Shown: positions 54,348-63,805, counted from the stretch's first letter. The stretch is 64,000 bases of DNA from Siphonodentalium dalli (GCA_032622095.1 CP136064.1:252654484-252718483); one strand, 5' to 3'. Program-made: numbers and translations. Notes: generated by a model not told the origin, from the sequence alone.

Positions 54348-54508
54348 AAATAAGTTTTTTTCACTGATTTTGTTTGTGGATATCCACCTCATTTTGGACT
54401 ATGCAGTTTAATTGGGAACTTGAGAAAAAAAAATTTCATTGGCACATAAATTTGTTTAAAGAAAACGGACGGACTTGCGATTCGCATTTCATCGAGCAAA
54501 ATTACTGT

Positions 54509-54592
54509 TGTCAAAAGTGGGATTCGAACCCACGCCGGGAAGACCCGACTGCGACCTGAACGCAGCGCCTTAGACCACTCGGCCATCCTGAC
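54509..54592 (-). tRNA. tRNA-Leu-CAG: tRNA-Leu(CAG) (U28)
   Basis: tgtcaaaagtgg: one acceptor-stem G-C becomes G-U. Otherwise consensus. Confidence 0.94.
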
Positions 54593-54861
54593 TACAGAAA
54601 GACTGCAACAGTATCCTGCTCAAAGTGAGACAATGGTATTGTGGATATATTTTAGTTCCCTTCTGGCTGTCGTTGCATTCTTAACGCACACATCCGATTG
54701 CTGATTTTTTGGTGGGTATATGATAAATGTACGTGATTCTATATAGTTATATTATGGCTATTAAGTTTTCATAAACAGGCCTTCTTGGACATAACACATA
54801 ATTTTATATTTTGTTTTCAAATCAGCGAAAATGCGTTATGAAGAGCACTGTTTTCATTACT

Positions 54862-54884
54862 GTCCCAGTAGCTCAGCGGATAGA
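54862..54884 (+). pseudogene. tRNA-Arg 5' fragment (U29)
   Basis: Only 23 nt (acceptor strand and D-arm) before a 139-bp deletion that joins ggataga to atataatgtc of the next spacer, with ga shared at the joint. Confidence 0.93.
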
Positions 54885-54919
54885 ATATAATGTCTTATAA
54901 AATGGTGTATTTATCGTAA

Positions 54920-54990
54920 GCGCCGCTGGTGTAGTGGTATCATGCAAGATTCCCATTCTTGCGACCCGGGTTCGATTCCCGGGCGGCGCA
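54920..54990 (+). tRNA. tRNA-Gly-CCC: tRNA-Gly(CCC) (U29)
   Basis: U29, consensus copy. Confidence 0.96.
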
Positions 54991-55100
54991 TATCTACTTT
55001 TTCAGTTAAATATGACAGGCCATAATTTAGCTGACATTTCTAATGGATTCAATTTTTAACAGAGGAATGTCATTTTAGAAAACCACCATTATTACCATGG

Positions 55101-55172
55101 AGCAGAGTGGCGCAGTGGTAGCGTGCTGGGCCCATAACCCAGAGGTCCGAGGATCGAAACCTCGCTCTGCTA
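55101..55172 (+). tRNA. tRNA-iMet-CAT: initiator tRNA-Met(CAT) (U29)
   Basis: U29, consensus copy. Confidence 0.97.
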
Positions 55173-55460
55173 ATATTTTCGTCAAGGGGAGAGGAAGGAA
55201 GAATTATCACTTTGTTTGAAAGTAAATACAGTAAGAATGTGCGTGTGTGTTTTAATGTTTATATTAAAATATGGTTTTATTTATTATTGCTAGCAAATTA
55301 AAAAAAACGCTTCTTAAATGAATCGTGCACATGCATTTCAAGGGAGACTCGAAATGCATGACTTGTCCAGTCTATCGTTATAAAGTTCAAAGTCGCGTTG
55401 ACTTCTCGACAACAAATGTGCTAGCTGCTCAAGAAGCTAAATTTGCGTTCATATCTCGCC

Positions 55461-55531
55461 GCATCGGTGGTTCAGTGGTAGAATGCTCGCCTGCCACGCG
55501 GGCGACCCGGGTTCGATTCCCGGCCGATGCA
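55461..55531 (+). tRNA. tRNA-Gly-GCC: tRNA-Gly(GCC) (U29)
   Basis: U29, consensus gene. Its terminator region reads aagattttttc, shortening the T-run to six. Confidence 0.97.
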
Positions 55532-55692
55532 AAATAAGATTTTTTCACTGATTTTGTTTGTGGATATCCACCTCATTTTGGACTATGCAGTTTAATTGGG
55601 AACTTGAGAAAAACAAATTTCATTGGCACATAAATTTGTTTAAAGAAAACGGACGGACATGCGATTCGCATTTCATCGAGCAAAATTACTGT

Positions 55693-55776
55693 TGTCAGAA
55701 GTGGGATTCGAACCCACGCCGGGAAGACCCGACTGCGACCTGAACGCAGCGCCTTAGACCACTCGGCCATCCTGAC
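55693..55776 (-). tRNA. tRNA-Leu-CAG: tRNA-Leu(CAG) (U29)
   Basis: U29, consensus copy. Confidence 0.97.
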
Positions 55777-56045
55777 TACAGAAAGACTGCAACAGTATCC
55801 TGCTCAAAGTGAGACAATGGTATTGTGGATATATTTTAGTTCCCTTCTGGCTGTCGTTGCATTCTTAACGCACACATCCGATTGCTGATTTTTTGGTGGG
55901 TATATGATAAATGTACGTGATTCTATATAGTTATATTATGGCTATTAAGTTTTCATAAACAGGCCTTCTTGGACATAAAACATAATTTTATATTTTGTTT
56001 TCAAATCAGCGAAAATGCGTTATGAAGAGCACTGTTTTCATTACT

Positions 56046-56118
56046 GTCCCAGTAGCTCAGCGGATAGAGCGCTGGACTTCTAATCCAGAGGCCGTGGGTT
56101 CGATCCCCACCTGGGATG
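56046..56118 (+). tRNA. tRNA-Arg-TCT: tRNA-Arg(TCT) (U30)
   Basis: U30, consensus copy. Confidence 0.96.
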
Positions 56119-56242
56119 CACAGATATTTTTAAATCTTGGAATCAAAATTCGGTCGTCGTGCCTTGCTGACCTGCAAAGCTATTGTTGACAAACTGTTGA
56201 ATAACGAATATAATGTCTTATAAAATGGTGTATTTATCGTAA

Positions 56243-56313
56243 GCGCCGCTGGTGTAGTGGTATCATGCAAGATTCCCATTCTTGCGACCCGGGTTCGATT
56301 CCCGGGCGGCGCA
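56243..56313 (+). tRNA. tRNA-Gly-CCC: tRNA-Gly(CCC) (U30)
   Basis: U30, consensus copy. Confidence 0.96.
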
Positions 56314-56423
56314 TATCTACTTTTTCAGTTAAATATGACAGGCCATAATTTAGCTGACATTTCTAATGGATTCAATTTTTAACAGAGGAATGTCATTTTA
56401 GAAAACCACCATTATTACCATGG

Positions 56424-56495
56424 AGCAGAGTGGCGCAGTGGTAGCGTGCTGGGCCCATAACCCAGAGGTCCGAGGAACGAAACCTCGCTCTGCTA
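56424..56495 (+). tRNA. tRNA-iMet-CAT: initiator tRNA-Met(CAT), T-loop variant (U30)
   Basis: gaggaacgaaacc for gaggatcgaaacc changes T55 of the T-loop and B box to A. The SINE starts 23 bp downstream. Confidence 0.88.
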
Positions 56496-56518
56496 ATATT
56501 TTCGTCAAGGGGAGAGGA

Positions 56519-56832
56519 GTGGGGCCTCGGTGGCTCAATCGGTTAGGGGTACAACTCCAAGCCGTTTCGCCTTCCGGCGCTGGCGATAAGGGTTCAAATC
56601 CACATGTTTCCATCGTGGACTTTGTAACTCGAAATCGTTATCTGGGAAAGTTGCCAGTTACTTGCCGATGGCCGGTGGTTTGCCGCACATGGTCGACGAG
56701 TTTATCAGCCATTGAAATCACTGTTAGATTAGCCGTAAGTGTGCGGATTTCCTCCACCATTAAAACTGGCAATGTCGTGATATGGCCTTAGTGGCTAAAG
56801 CGACATAAAACCCCAATCAATCAATCAATCAA
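56519..56832 (+). mobile_element. tRNA-headed SINE with (caat)n tail (U30)
   Basis: A 314-bp insertion between iMet and Gly(GCC), flanked by a perfect 14-bp target-site duplication tcaaggggagagga (56505-56518 and 56833-56846). The head is tRNA-like with an A box tggctcaatcgg (56531-56542) and a B box ggttcaaatcc (56591-56601). A body follows with gccggtggtttgcc and ttcctccaccattaaaactgg, then aaaaccccaatcaatcaatc. SINEs of this build, with a conserved central domain and short tandem-repeat tail, are known in molluscs and other invertebrates. It is non-autonomous, Pol III transcribed and mobilised by a partner LINE. The clean duplication suggests a fairly recent insertion; it is absent from every other unit. 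Confidence 0.92.
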
Positions 56833-57111
56833 TCAAGGGGAGAGGAAGGAAGAATTATCACTTTGTTTGAAAGTAAATACAGTAAGAATGTGCGTGTGTG
56901 TTTTAATGTTTATATTAAAATATGGTTTTATTTATTATTGCTAGCAAATTAAAAAAAACGCTTCTTAAATGAATCGTGCACATGCATTTCAAGGGAGACT
57001 CGAAATGCATGACTTGTCCAGTCTATCGTTATAAAGTTCAAAGTCGCGTTGACTTCTCGACAACAAATGTGCTAGCTGCTCAAGAAGCTAAATTTGCGTT
57101 CATATCTCGCC

Positions 57112-57182
57112 GCATCGGTGGTTCAGTGGTAGAATGCTCGCCTGCCACGCGGGCGACCCGGGTTCGATTCCCGGCCGATGCA
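57112..57182 (+). tRNA. tRNA-Gly-GCC: tRNA-Gly(GCC) (U30)
   Basis: U30, consensus copy. Confidence 0.97.
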
Positions 57183-57343
57183 AAATAAGTTTTTTTCACT
57201 GATTTTGTTTGTGGATATCCACCTCATTTTGGACTATGCAGTTTAATTGGGAACTTGAGAAAAACAAATTTCATTGGCACATAAATTTGTTTAAAGAAAA
57301 CGGACGGACTTGCGATTCGCATTTCATCGAGCAAAATTACTGT

Positions 57344-57427
57344 TGCCAGAAGTGGGATTCGAACCCACGCCGGGAAGACCCGACTGCGACCTGAACGCAG
57401 CGCCTTAGACCACTCGGCCATCCTGAC
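57344..57427 (-). tRNA. tRNA-Leu-CAG: tRNA-Leu(CAG) (U30)
   Basis: tgccagaag: the second acceptor pair becomes U-G. Otherwise consensus. Confidence 0.94.
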
Positions 57428-57696
57428 TACAGAAAGACTGCAACAGTATCCTGCTCAAAGTGAGACAATGGTATTGTGGATATATTTTAGTTCCCTTCTG
57501 GCTGTCGTTGCATTCTTAACGCACACATCCGATTGCTGATTTTTTGGTGGGTATATGATAAATGTACGTGATTCTATATAGTTATATTATGGCTATTAAG
57601 TTTTCATAAACAGGCCTTCTTGGACATAACACATAATTTTATATTTTGTTTTCAAATCAGCGAAAATGCGTTATGAAGAGCACTGTTTTCATTACT

Positions 57697-57769
57697 GTCC
57701 CAGTAGCTCAGCGGATAGAGCGCTGGACTTCTAATCCAGAGGCCGTGGGTTCGATCCCCACCTGGGATG
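57697..57769 (+). tRNA. tRNA-Arg-TCT: tRNA-Arg(TCT), reference copy (U31)
   Basis: 73 nt without encoded CCA. It decodes AGA (and AGG by wobble) in cytosolic translation. Acceptor GTCCCAG pairs with CTGGGAT (first pair G-U) and the discriminator is G. D-arm GCTC/GAGC. Anticodon stem CTGGA/TCCAG encloses CTTCTAA, anticodon TCT. T-stem GTGGG/CCCAC, loop TTCGATC. No intron. The internal A box (D-arm) and B box (gggttcgatcc) are present, and a T5 terminator follows 8 bp downstream. First gene of the unit, read with Gly(CCC), iMet and Gly(GCC). Present only in full-length units, so it is the least abundant of the five genes here. Confidence 0.97.
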
Positions 57770-57777
57770 CACAGATA

Positions 57778-57782
57778 TTTTT
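57778..57782 (+). terminator. Pol III T-run after tRNA-Arg (U31)
   Basis: TTTTT, 8 bp after the gene. Conserved in nearly all Arg copies; U22-U24 have T4. Confidence 0.8.
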
Positions 57783-57893
57783 AAATCTTGGAATCAAAAT
57801 TCGGTCGTCGTGCCTTGCTGACCTGCAAAGCGATTGTTGACAAACTGTTGAATAACGAATATAATGTCTTATAAAATGGTGTATTTATCGTAA

Positions 57894-57964
57894 GCGCCGC
57901 TGGTGTAGTGGTATCATGCAAGATTCCCATTCTTGCGACCCGGGTTCGATTCCCGGGCGGCGCA
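57894..57964 (+). tRNA. tRNA-Gly-CCC: tRNA-Gly(CCC), reference copy (U31)
   Basis: 71 nt, decoding GGG. Acceptor GCGCCGC/GCGGCGC, discriminator A. Anticodon stem CAAGA/TCTTG encloses TTCCCAT, anticodon CCC. T-stem CCGGG (loop TTCGATT) CCCGG. It is very close to the vertebrate Gly(CCC) gene as I remember it, so the gene has been strongly conserved. The intact form lies 124 bp after Arg and 110 bp before iMet. In 18 units a deletion removes its first 18 nt with the Arg gene and the spacer before it. Confidence 0.97.
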
Positions 57965-57971
57965 TATCTAC

Positions 57972-57976
57972 TTTTT
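57972..57976 (+). terminator. Pol III T-run after tRNA-Gly(CCC) (U31)
   Basis: TTTTT, 7 bp after the gene. Kept also behind the truncated fragments. Confidence 0.8.
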
Positions 57977-58074
57977 CAGTTAAATATGACAGGCCATAAT
58001 TTAGCTGACATTTCTAATGGATTCAATTTTTAACAGAGGAATGTCATTTTAGAAAACCACCATTATTACCATGG

Positions 58075-58146
58075 AGCAGAGTGGCGCAGTGGTAGCGTGC
58101 TGGGCCCATAACCCAGAGGTCCGAGGATCGAAACCTCGCTCTGCTA
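58075..58146 (+). tRNA. tRNA-iMet-CAT: initiator tRNA-Met(CAT), reference copy (U31)
   Basis: 72 nt. Initiator, not elongator, as shown by the A1:U72 first pair (AGCAGAG/CTCTGCT), three consecutive G-C pairs next to the anticodon loop (GGG/CCC), loop CCCATAA with anticodon CAT, and a T-loop ATCGAAA with A54 and A60, the eukaryotic initiator signature. Discriminator A. It delivers Met to the 40S P site with eIF2. Present in every unit, including all deleted ones, always at the same distance (360 bp, give or take small indels) from the Gly(GCC) gene. Confidence 0.98.
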
Positions 58147-58149
58147 ATA

Positions 58150-58153
58150 TTTT
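58150..58153 (+). terminator. Pol III T-run after iMet (U31)
   Basis: TTTT, 3 bp after the gene; the shortest terminator of the plus-strand genes. Confidence 0.75.
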
Positions 58154-58434
58154 CGTCAAGGGGAGAGGAAGGAAGAATTATCACTTTGTTTGAAAGTAAA
58201 TACAGTAAGAATGTGCGTGTGTGTTTTAATGTTTATATTAAAATATGGTTTTATTTATTATTGCTAGCAAATTAAAAAAAACGCTTCTTAAATGAATCGT
58301 GCACATGCATTTCAAGGGAGACTCGAAATGCATGACTTGTCCAGTCTATCGTTATAAAGTTCAAAGTCGCGTTGACTTCTCGACAACAAATGTGCTAGCT
58401 GCTCAAGAAGCTAAATTTGCGTTCATATCTCGCC

Positions 58435-58505
58435 GCATCGGTGGTTCAGTGGTAGAATGCTCGCCTGCCACGCGGGCGACCCGGGTTCGATTCCCGGCCG
58501 ATGCA
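58435..58505 (+). tRNA. tRNA-Gly-GCC: tRNA-Gly(GCC), reference copy (U31)
   Basis: 71 nt, decoding GGC and GGU. Acceptor GCATCGG/CCGATGC, discriminator A. Anticodon stem CTCGC/GCGGG (one U-G pair) encloses CTGCCAC, anticodon GCC. T-stem CCGGG (TTCGATT) CCCGG. It faces the Leu gene of the same unit across a 161-bp spacer. Together with iMet it is the most numerous gene of the array; the two Gly isoacceptors make Gly the best represented amino acid. Confidence 0.98.
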
Positions 58506-58512
58506 AAATAAG

Positions 58513-58519
58513 TTTTTTT
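58513..58519 (+). terminator. Pol III T-run after tRNA-Gly(GCC) (U31)
   Basis: TTTTTTT, 7 bp after the gene; the strongest terminator in the unit, placed before the convergent Leu gene. Confidence 0.8.
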
Positions 58520-58655
58520 CACTGATTTTGTTTGTGGATATCCACCTCATTTTGGACTATGCAGTTTAATTGGGAACTTGAGAAAAACAAATTTCATTGG
58601 CACATAAATTTGTTTAAAGAAAACGGACGGACTTGCGATTCGCATTTCATCGAGC

Positions 58656-58659
58656 AAAA
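58656..58659 (-). terminator. Pol III T-run after tRNA-Leu (U31)
   Basis: AAAA on the + strand is a T4 run 7 bp beyond the 3' end of the minus-strand Leu gene. Confidence 0.7.
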
Positions 58660-58666
58660 TTACTGT

Positions 58667-58750
58667 TGTCAGAAGTGGGATTCGAACCCACGCCGGGAAG
58701 ACCCGACTGCGACCTGAACGCAGCACCTTAGACCACTCGGCCATCCTGAC
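58667..58750 (-). tRNA. tRNA-Leu-CAG: tRNA-Leu(CAG), reference copy (U31)
   Basis: 84 nt including discriminator A; class II tRNA with a long variable arm, decoding CUG. Acceptor GTCAGGA/TTCTGAC, anticodon stem CTGCG/CGCAG enclosing TTCAGGT (anticodon CAG), variable arm TCGGGTCTTCCCGGC, T-stem GTGGG (TTCGAAT) CCCAC. No intron. Here gcagcacctt replaces gcagcgcctt, making one D-stem pair G-U as in U27 and U33. It is the only minus-strand gene of the unit. Confidence 0.96.
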
Positions 58751-59019
58751 TACAGAAAGACTGCAACAGTATCCTGCTCAAAGTGAGACAATGGTATTGT
58801 GGATATATTTTAGTTCCCTTCTGGCTGTCGTTGCATTCTTAACGCACACATCCGATTGCTGATTTTTTGGTGGGTATATGATAAATGTACGTGATTCTAT
58901 ATAGTTATATTATGGCTATTAAGTTTTCATAAACAGGCCTTCTTGTACATAAAACATAATTTTATATTTTGTTTTCAAATCAGCGAAAATGCGTTATGAA
59001 GAGCACTGTTTTCATTACT

Positions 59020-59092
59020 GTCCCAGTAGCTCAGCGGATAGAGCGCTGGACTTCTAATCCAGAGGCTGTGGGTTCGATCCCCACCTGGGATG
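59020..59092 (+). tRNA. tRNA-Arg-TCT: tRNA-Arg(TCT) (U32)
   Basis: One variable-loop change (gaggctgtggg), shared only with U34. Confidence 0.95.
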
Positions 59093-59216
59093 CACAGATA
59101 TTTTTAAATCTTGGAATCAAAATTCGGTCGTCGTGCCTTGCTGACCTGCAAAGCGATTGTTGACAAACTGTTGAATAACGAATATAATGTCTTATAAAAT
59201 GGTGTATTTATCGTAA

Positions 59217-59287
59217 GCGCCGCTGGTGTAGTGGTATCATGCAAGATTCCCATTCTTGCGACCCGGGTTCGATTCCCGGGCGGCGCA
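59217..59287 (+). tRNA. tRNA-Gly-CCC: tRNA-Gly(CCC) (U32)
   Basis: U32, consensus copy. Confidence 0.96.
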
Positions 59288-59397
59288 TATCTACTTTTTC
59301 AGTTAAATATGACAGGCCATAATTTAGCTGACATTTCTAATGGATTCAATTTTTAACAGAGGAATGTCATTTTAGAAAACCACCATTATTACCATGG

Positions 59398-59469
59398 AGC
59401 AGAGTGGCGCAGTGGTAGCGTGCTGGGCCCATAACCCAGAGGTCCGAGGATCGAAACCTCGCTCTGCTA
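59398..59469 (+). tRNA. tRNA-iMet-CAT: initiator tRNA-Met(CAT) (U32)
   Basis: U32, consensus copy. Confidence 0.97.
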
Positions 59470-59761
59470 ATATTTTCGTCAAGGGGAGAGGAAGGAAGAA
59501 TTATCACTTTGTTTGAAAGTAAATACAGTAAGAATGTGCGTGTGTGTTTTAATGTTTATATTAAAATATGGTTTTATTTATTATTGCTAGCAAATTAAAA
59601 AAAACGCTTTTTAAATGAATCGTGCACATGCATGCATTTCAAGGGAGACTCGAAATGCATGACTTGTCCAGTCTATCGTTATAAAGTTCAAAGTCGCGTT
59701 GACTTCTCGACAACAAATGTGCTAGCTGCTCAAGAAGCTAAATTTGCGTTCATATCTCGCC

Positions 59762-59832
59762 GCATCGGTGGTTCAGTGGTAGAATGCTCGCCTGCCACGC
59801 GGGCGACCCGGGTTCGATTCCCGGCCGATGCA
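59762..59832 (+). tRNA. tRNA-Gly-GCC: tRNA-Gly(GCC) (U32)
   Basis: U32, consensus gene. Its leader has a 4-bp duplication (catgcatgcatttc) shared with U34. Confidence 0.97.
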
Positions 59833-59993
59833 AAATAAGTTTTTTTCACTGATTTTGTTTGTGGATATCCACCTCATTTTGGACTATGCAGTTTAATTGG
59901 GAACTTGAGAAAAACAAATTTCATTGGTACATAAATTTGTTTAAAGAAAACGGACGGACTTGCGATTCGCATTTCATCGAGCAAAATTACTGT

Positions 59994-60077
59994 TGTCAGA
60001 AGTGGGATTCGAACCCACGCCGGGAAGACCCGACTGCGACCTGAACGCAGCGCCTTAGACCACTCGGCCATCCTGAC
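59994..60077 (-). tRNA. tRNA-Leu-CAG: tRNA-Leu(CAG) (U32)
   Basis: U32, consensus copy. Confidence 0.97.
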
Positions 60078-60346
60078 TACAGAAAGACTGCAACAGTATC
60101 CTGCTCAAAGTGAGACAATGGTATTGTGGATATATTTTAGTTCCCTTCTGGCTGTCGTTGCATTCTTAACGCACACATCCGATTGCTGATTTTTTGGTGG
60201 GTATATGATAAATGTACGTGATTCTATATAGTTATATTATGGCTATTAAGTTTTCATAAACAGGCCTTCTTGGACATAACACATAATTTTATATTTTGTT
60301 TTCAAATCAGCGAAAATGCGTTATGAAGAGCACTGTTTTCATTACT

Positions 60347-60419
60347 GTCCCAGTAGCTCAGCGGATAGAGCGCTGGACTTCTAATCCAGAGGCCGTGGGT
60401 TCGATCCCCACCTGGGATG
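60347..60419 (+). tRNA. tRNA-Arg-TCT: tRNA-Arg(TCT) (U33)
   Basis: U33, consensus copy. Confidence 0.96.
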
Positions 60420-60543
60420 CACAGATATTTTTAAATCTTGGAATCAAAATTCGGTCGTCGTGCCTTGCTGACCTGCAAAGCGATTGTTGACAAACTGTTG
60501 AATAACGAATATAATGTCTTATAAAATGGTGTATTTATCGTAA

Positions 60544-60614
60544 GCGCCGCTGGTGTAGTGGTATCATGCAAGATTCCCATTCTTGCGACCCGGGTTCGAT
60601 TCCCGGGCGGCGCA
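60544..60614 (+). tRNA. tRNA-Gly-CCC: tRNA-Gly(CCC) (U33)
   Basis: U33, consensus copy. Confidence 0.96.
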
Positions 60615-60724
60615 TATCTACTTTTTCAGTTAAATATGACAGGCCATAATTTAGCTGACATTTCTAATGGATTCAATTTTTAACAGAGGAATGTCATTTT
60701 AGAAAACCACCATTATTACCATGG

Positions 60725-60796
60725 AGCAGAGTGGCGCAGTGGTAGCGTGCTGGGCCCATAACCCAGAGGTCCGAGGATCGAAACCTCGCTCTGCTA
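60725..60796 (+). tRNA. tRNA-iMet-CAT: initiator tRNA-Met(CAT) (U33)
   Basis: U33, consensus copy. Confidence 0.97.
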
Positions 60797-61084
60797 ATAT
60801 TTTCGTCAAGGGGAGAGGAAGGAAGAATTATCACTTTGTTTGAAAGTAAATACAGTAAGAATGTGCGTGTGTGTTTTAATGTTTATATTAAAATATGGTT
60901 TTATTTATTATTGCTAGCAAATTAAAAAAAACGCTTCTTAAATGAATCGTGCACATGCATTTCAAGGGAGACTCGAAATGCATGACTTGTCCAGTCTATC
61001 GTTATAAAGTTCAAAGTCGCGTTGACTTCTCGACAACAAATGTGCTAGCTGCTCAAGAAGCTAAATTTGCGTTCATATCTCGCC

Positions 61085-61155
61085 GCATCGGTGGTTCAGT
61101 GGTAGAATGCTCGCCTGCCACGCGGGCGACCCGGGTTCGATTCCCGGCCGATGCA
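61085..61155 (+). tRNA. tRNA-Gly-GCC: tRNA-Gly(GCC) (U33)
   Basis: U33, consensus copy. Confidence 0.97.
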
Positions 61156-61316
61156 AAATAAGTTTTTTTCACTGATTTTGTTTGTGGATATCCACCTCAT
61201 TTTGGACTATGCAGTTTAATTGGGAACTTGAGAAAAACAAATTTCATTGGCACATAAATTTGTTTAAAGAAAACGGACGGACTTGCGATTCGCATTTCAT
61301 CGAGCAAAATTACTGT

Positions 61317-61400
61317 TGTCAGAAGTGGGATTCGAACCCACGCCGGGAAGACCCGACTGCGACCTGAACGCAGCACCTTAGACCACTCGGCCATCCTGAC
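61317..61400 (-). tRNA. tRNA-Leu-CAG: tRNA-Leu(CAG) (U33)
   Basis: Same gcagcacctt D-stem wobble variant as U31. Confidence 0.94.
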
Positions 61401-61669
61401 TACAGAAAGACTGCAACAGTATCCTGCTCAAAGTGAGACAATGGTATTGTGGATATATTTTAGTTCCCTTCTGGCTGTCGTTGCATTCTTAACGCACACA
61501 TCCGATTGCTGATTTTTTGGTGGGTATATGATAAATGTACGTGATTCTATATAGTTATATTATGGCTATTAAGTTTTCATAAACAGGCCTTCTTGTACAT
61601 AAAACATAATTTTATATTTTGTTTTCAAATCAGCGAAAATGCGTTATGAAGAGCACTGTTTTCATTACT

Positions 61670-61742
61670 GTCCCAGTAGCTCAGCGGATAGAGCGCTGGA
61701 CTTCTAATCCAGAGGCTGTGGGTTCGATCCCCACCTGGGATG
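61670..61742 (+). tRNA. tRNA-Arg-TCT: tRNA-Arg(TCT) (U34)
   Basis: Same gaggctgtggg variant as U32. Confidence 0.95.
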
Positions 61743-61866
61743 CACAGATATTTTTAAATCTTGGAATCAAAATTCGGTCGTCGTGCCTTGCTGACCTGCA
61801 AAGCGATTGTTGACAAACTGTTGAATAACGAATATAATGTCTTATAAAATGGTGTATTTATCGTAA

Positions 61867-61937
61867 GCGCCGCTGGTGTAGTGGTATCATGCAAGATTCC
61901 CATTCTTGCGACCCGGGTTCGATTCCCGGGCGGCGCA
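61867..61937 (+). tRNA. tRNA-Gly-CCC: tRNA-Gly(CCC) (U34)
   Basis: U34, consensus copy. Confidence 0.96.
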
Positions 61938-62047
61938 TATCTACTTTTTCAGTTAAATATGACAGGCCATAATTTAGCTGACATTTCTAATGGATTCAAT
62001 TTTTAACAGAGGAATGTCATTTTAGAAAACCACCATTATTACCATGG

Positions 62048-62119
62048 AGCAGAGTGGCGCAGTGGTAGCGTGCTGGGCCCATAACCCAGAGGTCCGAGGA
62101 TCGAAACCTCGCTCTGCTA
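62048..62119 (+). tRNA. tRNA-iMet-CAT: initiator tRNA-Met(CAT) (U34)
   Basis: U34, consensus copy. Confidence 0.97.
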
Positions 62120-62411
62120 ATATTTTCGTCAAGGGGAGAGGAAGGAAGAATTATCACTTTGTTTGAAAGTAAATACAGTAAGAATGTGCGTGTGTGTTTT
62201 AATGTTTATATTAAAATATGGTTTTATTTATTATTGCTAGCAAATTAAAAAAAACGCTTTTTAAATGAATCGTGCACATGCATGCATTTCAAGGGAGACT
62301 CGAAATGCATGACTTGTCCAGTCTATCGTTATAAAGTTCAAAGTCGCGTTGACTTCTCGACAACAAATGTGCTAGCTGCTCAAGAAGCTAAATTTGCGTT
62401 CATATCTCGCC

Positions 62412-62482
62412 GCATCGGTGGTTCAGTGGTAGAATGCTCGCCTGCCACGCGGGCGACCCGGGTTCGATTCCCGGCCGATGCA
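62412..62482 (+). tRNA. tRNA-Gly-GCC: tRNA-Gly(GCC) (U34)
   Basis: U34, consensus gene with the U32-type leader duplication. Confidence 0.97.
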
Positions 62483-62643
62483 AAATAAGTTTTTTTCACT
62501 GATTTTGTTTGTGGATATCCACCTCATTTTGGACTATGCAGTTTAATTGGGAACTTGAGAAAAACAAATTTCATTGGTACATAAATTTGTTTAAAGAAAA
62601 CGGACGGACTTGCGATTCGCATTTCATCGAGCAAAATTACTGT

Positions 62644-62727
62644 TGTCAGAAGTGGGATTCGAACCCACGCCGGGAAGACCCGACTGCGACCTGAACGCAG
62701 CGCCTTAGACCACTCGGCCATCCTGAC
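62644..62727 (-). tRNA. tRNA-Leu-CAG: tRNA-Leu(CAG) (U34)
   Basis: U34, consensus copy. Confidence 0.97.
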
Positions 62728-62996
62728 TACAGAAAGACTGCAACAGTATCCTGCTCAAAGTGAGACAATGGTATTGTGGATATATTTTAGTTCCCTTCTG
62801 GCTGTCGTTGCATTCTTAACGCACACATCCGATTGCTGATTTTTTGGTGGGTATATGATAAATGTACGTGATTCTATATAGTTATATTATGGCTATTAAG
62901 TTTTCATAAACAGGCCTTCTTGGACATAACACATAATTTTATATTTTGTTTTCAAATCAGCGAAAATGCGTTATGAAGAGCACTGTTTTCATTACT

Positions 62997-63069
62997 GTCC
63001 CAGTAGCTCAGCGGATAGAGCGCTGGACTTCTAATCCAGAGGCCGTGGGTTCGATCCCCACCTGGGATG
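62997..63069 (+). tRNA. tRNA-Arg-TCT: tRNA-Arg(TCT) (U35)
   Basis: U35, consensus copy. Confidence 0.96.
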
Positions 63070-63193
63070 CACAGATATTTTTAAATCTTGGAATCAAAAT
63101 TCGGTCGTCGTGCCTTGCTGACCTGCAAAGCGATTGTTGACAAACTGTTGAATAACGAATATAATGTCTTATAAAATGGTGTATTTATCGTAA

Positions 63194-63264
63194 GCGCCGC
63201 TGGTGTAGTGGTATCATGCAAGATTCCCATTCTTGCGACCCGGGTTCGATTCCCGGGCGGCGCA
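63194..63264 (+). tRNA. tRNA-Gly-CCC: tRNA-Gly(CCC) (U35)
   Basis: U35, consensus copy. Confidence 0.96.
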
Positions 63265-63374
63265 TATCTACTTTTTCAGTTAAATATGACAGGCCATAAT
63301 TTAGCTGACATTTCTAATGGATTCAATTTTTAACAGAGGAATGTCATTTTAGAAAACCACCATTATTACCATGG

Positions 63375-63446
63375 AGCAGAATGGCGCAGTGGTAGCGTGC
63401 TGGGCCCATAACCCAGAGGTCCGAGGATCGAAACCTCGCTCTGCTA
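63375..63446 (+). tRNA. tRNA-iMet-CAT: initiator tRNA-Met(CAT), G7A (U35)
   Basis: Same agcagaatgg acceptor variant as U27 and U28. Confidence 0.9.
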
Positions 63447-63734
63447 ATATTTTCGTCAAGGGGAGAGGAAGGAAGAATTATCACTTTGTTTGAAAGTAAA
63501 TACAGTAAGAATGTGCGTGTGTGTTTTAATGTTTATATTAAAATATGGTTTTATTTATTATTGCTAGCAAATTAAAAAAAACGCTTCTTAAATGAATCGT
63601 GCACATGCATTTCAAGGGAGACTCGAAATGCATGACTTGTCCAGTCTATCGTTATAAAGTTCAAAGTCGCGTTGACTTCTCGACAACAAATGTGCTAGCT
63701 GCTCAAGAAGCTAAATTTGCGTTCATATCTCGCC

Positions 63735-63805
63735 GCATCGGTGGTTCAGTGGTAGAATGCTCGCCTGCCACGCGGGCGACCCGGGTTCGATTCCCGGCCG
63801 ATGCA
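63735..63805 (+). tRNA. tRNA-Gly-GCC: tRNA-Gly(GCC) (U35)
   Basis: U35, consensus copy. Confidence 0.97.

Noticed and set aside
56420-56791. 123-codon plus-strand frame over U30
   Set aside because: It crosses the iMet gene and the SINE; it is open by chance.
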